Positions 50,887-64,000 of a DNA stretch of 64,000 nt are shown here, piece after piece (positions within the stretch are counted from its first letter, which is position 1; every line of letters begins with the position of its first letter). The translations under genes were made by a program, and so were the position numbers. The notes under the pieces were generated by a model. That model had not been told where the DNA came from, made no database searches, and saw nothing but the letters and a program-made list of their open reading frames with translations. The DNA is from Eleginops maclovinus (taxonomy: Eukaryota > Chordata > Actinopteri > Perciformes > Eleginopidae): contig NC_086366.1 of assembly GCF_036324505.1 (NCBI RefSeq), positions 12,025,927-12,089,926 on the forward strand, read 5' to 3'.

Positions 50887-53818
50887 TTTTAATAACAGCA
50901 CTGTGCATACTTCCAGAATGATATGAGCTTTAAAAACCATCAAAAAGTTAATGAATGCCTTTTACTGATGAGAAGCGACAGGCTACATGGAACAACGGCT
51001 CCCTCTGATGGCAGAGAGTTGAAGTACCCCAACACAGGCTGAGGGAGGGGAAGGGGGCTGTAACGCATCGAGCATCTCCGAGGCCGAGTACTGATCTTAG
51101 ACCTGGTTTATCTTTCAGGTCGGAAAGATAAACAAAAGGAACATTTTCACAGATCAACACGTTGAGGCCTGATGCGGCTGACAAGGCAGAGAAGACATAA
51201 TAATACAAGCAATACTGCAACCACCTTCTGAGATCAACAGGTACAGATCAATACCAACAAATTGTCTTCATAAACCTGACTCTCACCATGATGAGGATCT
51301 CTAAACATATGGCACTGCTCACAGAATTATTCACAGAAGTAAACAAAACCTTTGGAACAAAGTACATTTACAGGAATGCAAAATGAAATAAAAACAGCCA
51401 TTTTTTTTCTTTTCATATCACTAACTATACAATAAGCGTTTTGTTTAGAGTGACAGTATCAAAGCACAAATTGGTATACTGTGCGAAATCAAAAAAACTA
51501 AAGGTAAATAATACACAATAATGACATGCTCTCCTCAAAGCATCAACAAAACATTGGTACAGTCTCGAGGTTTGGGAACCTCCCCGTCCATTACCCATCA
51601 TTCAAGAAGTTTCTCAAGGCAACTAGGAACCGAAAAAAAAAAAAAGAACTAGACGAAAGCCAGCCGGAGAGATAGCTTCCAGTCCACAGACAGCATTACC
51701 CAGAAAAAGCAAGGGCTGACAACATTCTTCTTCATGTGATGGCAGAGGGAGAGTCAGTGTACCTAAAAGCTCCTTGCATTTGTGCACCTTGTTCATTTGT
51801 AGTACCTGGAAACAAAGCTGCTGTTTCTAGTCCTGCCACATTGCAAATAATACAAAAAATGTGCAAGTTATAGTGTAACAAAAGAAGAAGAGTATTAGGC
51901 TACTTATGTGACTTCATTAAGCGGATACTTTTGGCTACAAGTCGCCTGGATGAAGAGACGGCAGGTGAGCGGCTGTCTGCGCCATTGAGTCTCCTCGGGT
52001 TTGTGACAGTGAACGCCATTTGGGATAAACATAATTCCTGAGTTAGCTCTTAGAGTTGGCCCAAACACTGATTTTAATGTAGACTTGGGGGTGAGCCAGC
52101 GAACCCATGAGCCTACTTAAAAAAAAAAAAAAGCCTCAGCTTTCAATTCACTTCAGTGGGCGGGGGCAACTCCCACAGAGAAGAGAAATTGATGTGATTG
52201 AGTCTATTACAAAATGTCTGGTGTCTGTAGCAGAGACATTTTGTTTGCTTTATTACAGAGTCCTCTTGTAGAGAATCATAAATCATTTAAAAAAAGAGGG
52301 GTTTAAAACACTGAAGAGTTGACCGCTTGAGAGGGCTTGCAGGCTCACAGGCTGCTTGTACTTTCAAGTATGCTACATTACGGACCAGAGAAACATGGAG
52401 GATACTGTCACTCTAAAGAAACAGAATGACGGTTAAACACAATATTCACAAATGTACATTTAAGGCTTAATTTTTTAGCACTAACAATAGTAGCAGCAGT
52501 GAAGCACTTCTGAATTAATTATAATAACAATATCTATGATCATATAACAATAATATATTACCAAAGTAATTCAATGACATTTTTTTTTCCTTTCTTCTCA
52601 CTGGACTGCGCTGGACAGAAAACGTTGACCAGCCAGTCAATGAAGTTAGACAAAGACAGAATGAAAACGTTTCAGCCACCACGGGTCACACAACACTAGC
52701 CTGTCTGGTACTGCAGGGTCGTCAACATTAGTACGTCCTCTAATAATCTCGGCGCCAGGCTCTACAGCTACACACTGCCGTGAGGGTTAGAGCAGTAGTA
52801 CGTTTACAGAGCACGGGTCTGAGTATACTGACTGTAACACCACATTCATGTTGTTCGTTTAAGAGCAGGTCATGAGGAGTCTGGCAGACACACACGCACC
52901 CACACACACAGAAACATGCTCACATACACAAACTTGCACATTATAAAAACATACTGCCAGACAATAGTCCAGACCCCAAACCATCGTCATGCTACTTTGA
53001 AAAAATACAACACGACAAAACAAGCATGTATTTCTAAAAAAAAGAAAAAGTACCAAAGCAACGTTGTTTATCAAAGGCCATAACAGACTGAATCCATAAT
53101 GAAGCGCTCTGCTGCACATCTTCAAAGCTGCCGAGTGAACTCACGGTGAGGAGGTCGCCCTGACTCTTCCTCACATGTATGTCTTCTCACTCTCACGTCT
53201 TTCAGTCTGAGAAAACGGTCAAATGTATCTGGTCCCCGTCTACCAACATCACTTGTACCATCAGCAACCCTCAAAGCCGAAGTCTTTTTTTTTTTTTTAC
53301 ATACTGTATATGCACGTACTGTATATATTACACATATTTAATATATATTTACTCATATATTAAATTTTCATATAGACATAAATTTTTAGTTTTATTTGTG
53401 AGGTGTTGGTTACATTTCAGCAAGAGGCTTCAACATGAAAGATAAGAATCTGTCTTCCCGGCATCCTACGAAAAGTCTTGCGCCATGCGGCGTCCCGTCA
53501 TTGTTCCGCACACGCTCGGTCACTCCCACGTAGGTGTCTTGTGAAAAACGAAGAGGTCTGCAGTAGCAGTAAGAGAAGGCCAGACACTGTTGAAAGCGCA
53601 TGGAGTGCAGGGCGCGGAGTCCGAGAGACACTGAGCGCTCTGGAGTAACAGCCAGTTAAAAATCCACAGGGATGTCGGGCGTCAGCCAGCACCAGAGGTA
53701 GTGCTGCAGGCAATGGGCTTTGGGCTGAGCCAACCTTAACCCAACCCGGCTGTGCCAAGCTAGGGCGAGAAAGCAGAACACGAGAAAGAGAGAGAGAGGG
53801 AGAGGCACAAGGAGCGTG
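50887..53818 (-). other. cbl: Probable cbl 3' UTR
   Basis: Non-coding sequence follows the cbl stop codon on the minus strand. Candidate signals on that strand are AATAAA at about 53396-53391 and 52256-52250, and ATTAAA at about 50892-50887. Long 3' UTRs are usual for vertebrate CBL. The end is not established. AT-rich tracts at 53280-53400 and poly-A/T runs are the only notable composition features. Confidence 0.4.
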
Positions 53819-63420
<9,602 letters not shown>

Positions 63421-63461
<41 letters not shown>

Positions 63462-64000
63462 AGACAGAGAGAGGGTGACTCACTCATTTGGTGTGTGAGT
63501 GAATAGACACAGCAATAACAACATTAGCAGAGTAATGGAGGAATAAACTGCATTACAGATGACACTGGAAACAACCATTTACTGGACTTCAGTGTGATTT
63601 ACGGTGGCTATCTGGGTCAAGCAGAGTAAAATGGTCCTTAAAGCTGAATTTGCAAACACCTTAAACAGCACGCAGCTCATTTGGTACCATCTGGAGCAAC
63701 ATAATGAGGAAGGTTAAAGGGAGATACGCAGGCTGCTTCCTATGATGTACAGTATGTAAAGCAGAAAACGTTTCTTTATTTAAAAACCACCAAAGCAAGA
63801 GCAAAAATACAAAAATAATTCATACAACTCTATAGCTGAGTGTGGTAGTGAGAAGGTGTTTTCACAGCTAGTCTGGTGTGTGAAAGGAAGTAGAAACACA
63901 CATACACGAGAGCTGCAGAAGAGGGACTATCCTGTTCCCCTGCATTTTCAACACATTTGGCCAAATTTGAATCTGGTTATTTATGGTTTTTGAACACAGG
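63421..64000 (-). other. cbl: cbl intron 4 (partial) with (CA)n at the acceptor
   Basis: The (AC)n array at 63423-63459 is (TG)n on the cbl strand and runs up to the TAG of the exon 5 acceptor. The nearest pyrimidine-rich run (CTCTCTCTGTCTCC) is about 40 nt upstream of the AG. No exon 4 is seen up to position 64000. Confidence 0.75.

Overview
This window is vertebrate, almost certainly teleost, genomic DNA. It has large introns with GT-AG junctions, long (CA)n tracts, many decayed hAT-type DNA transposons and dispersed repeats typical of ray-finned fish. Three protein-coding host genes are recognisable: rnf26 (minus strand, single coding exon), mcam/CD146 (plus strand, 16 coding exons over about 29 kb) and cbl (minus strand, the last 12 coding exons; exons 1-4 lie beyond position 64000). 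RNF26, MCAM and CBL are also neighbours on human 11q23.3, so this is a conserved block. There is no CRISPR array, operon, phage or other prokaryotic-type system.

Layout. 1-4345 is a nest of transposons on the minus strand. A BEL/Pao-like retrotransposon (gag remnant 3465-2340) is interrupted by a ZBED-type hAT (right end at 2339). That element is interrupted at 1375/1376 by a second hAT whose BED-finger exon (1057-870) and transposase exon (173-1) flank an intron. The intron carries a 207-bp hAT-type MITE (214-420) with a perfect 8-bp target duplication. 4346-7244 has no gene and probably includes the rnf26 3' UTR. 7245-8591 is rnf26, with a TATA-less ETS/YY1-type promoter near 9040-9115. 8600-18980 is intergenic and carries hAT fragments and a clean 340-bp hAT MITE (17375-17714). 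19149-48366 is the mcam coding region, with a 22.8-kb first intron rich in microsatellites and repeats; its 3' UTR runs to about 50.05 kb. About 50.9-53.8 kb is probably the cbl 3' UTR, so mcam and cbl converge. 53819-63420 holds the cbl exons for the second half of the SH2-like domain, the linker, RING, proline-rich tail and UBA.

The three genes do not form one pathway. MCAM is an endothelial and muscle Ig-family adhesion receptor. CBL is a RING E3 ligase and adaptor that downregulates receptor tyrosine kinases. RNF26 is an ER-membrane RING E3 linked to endosome positioning and STING regulation. The points most worth a second look are: the cbl exon-5 acceptor, built almost wholly from a (UG)n microsatellite; a two-residue insertion in the Cbl RING loop; a perfect 42-bp palindrome with two TGACGTCA sites in mcam intron 1; the nested transposons; and a 24-bp perfect palindrome framed by 8-bp direct repeats at 2071-2110.
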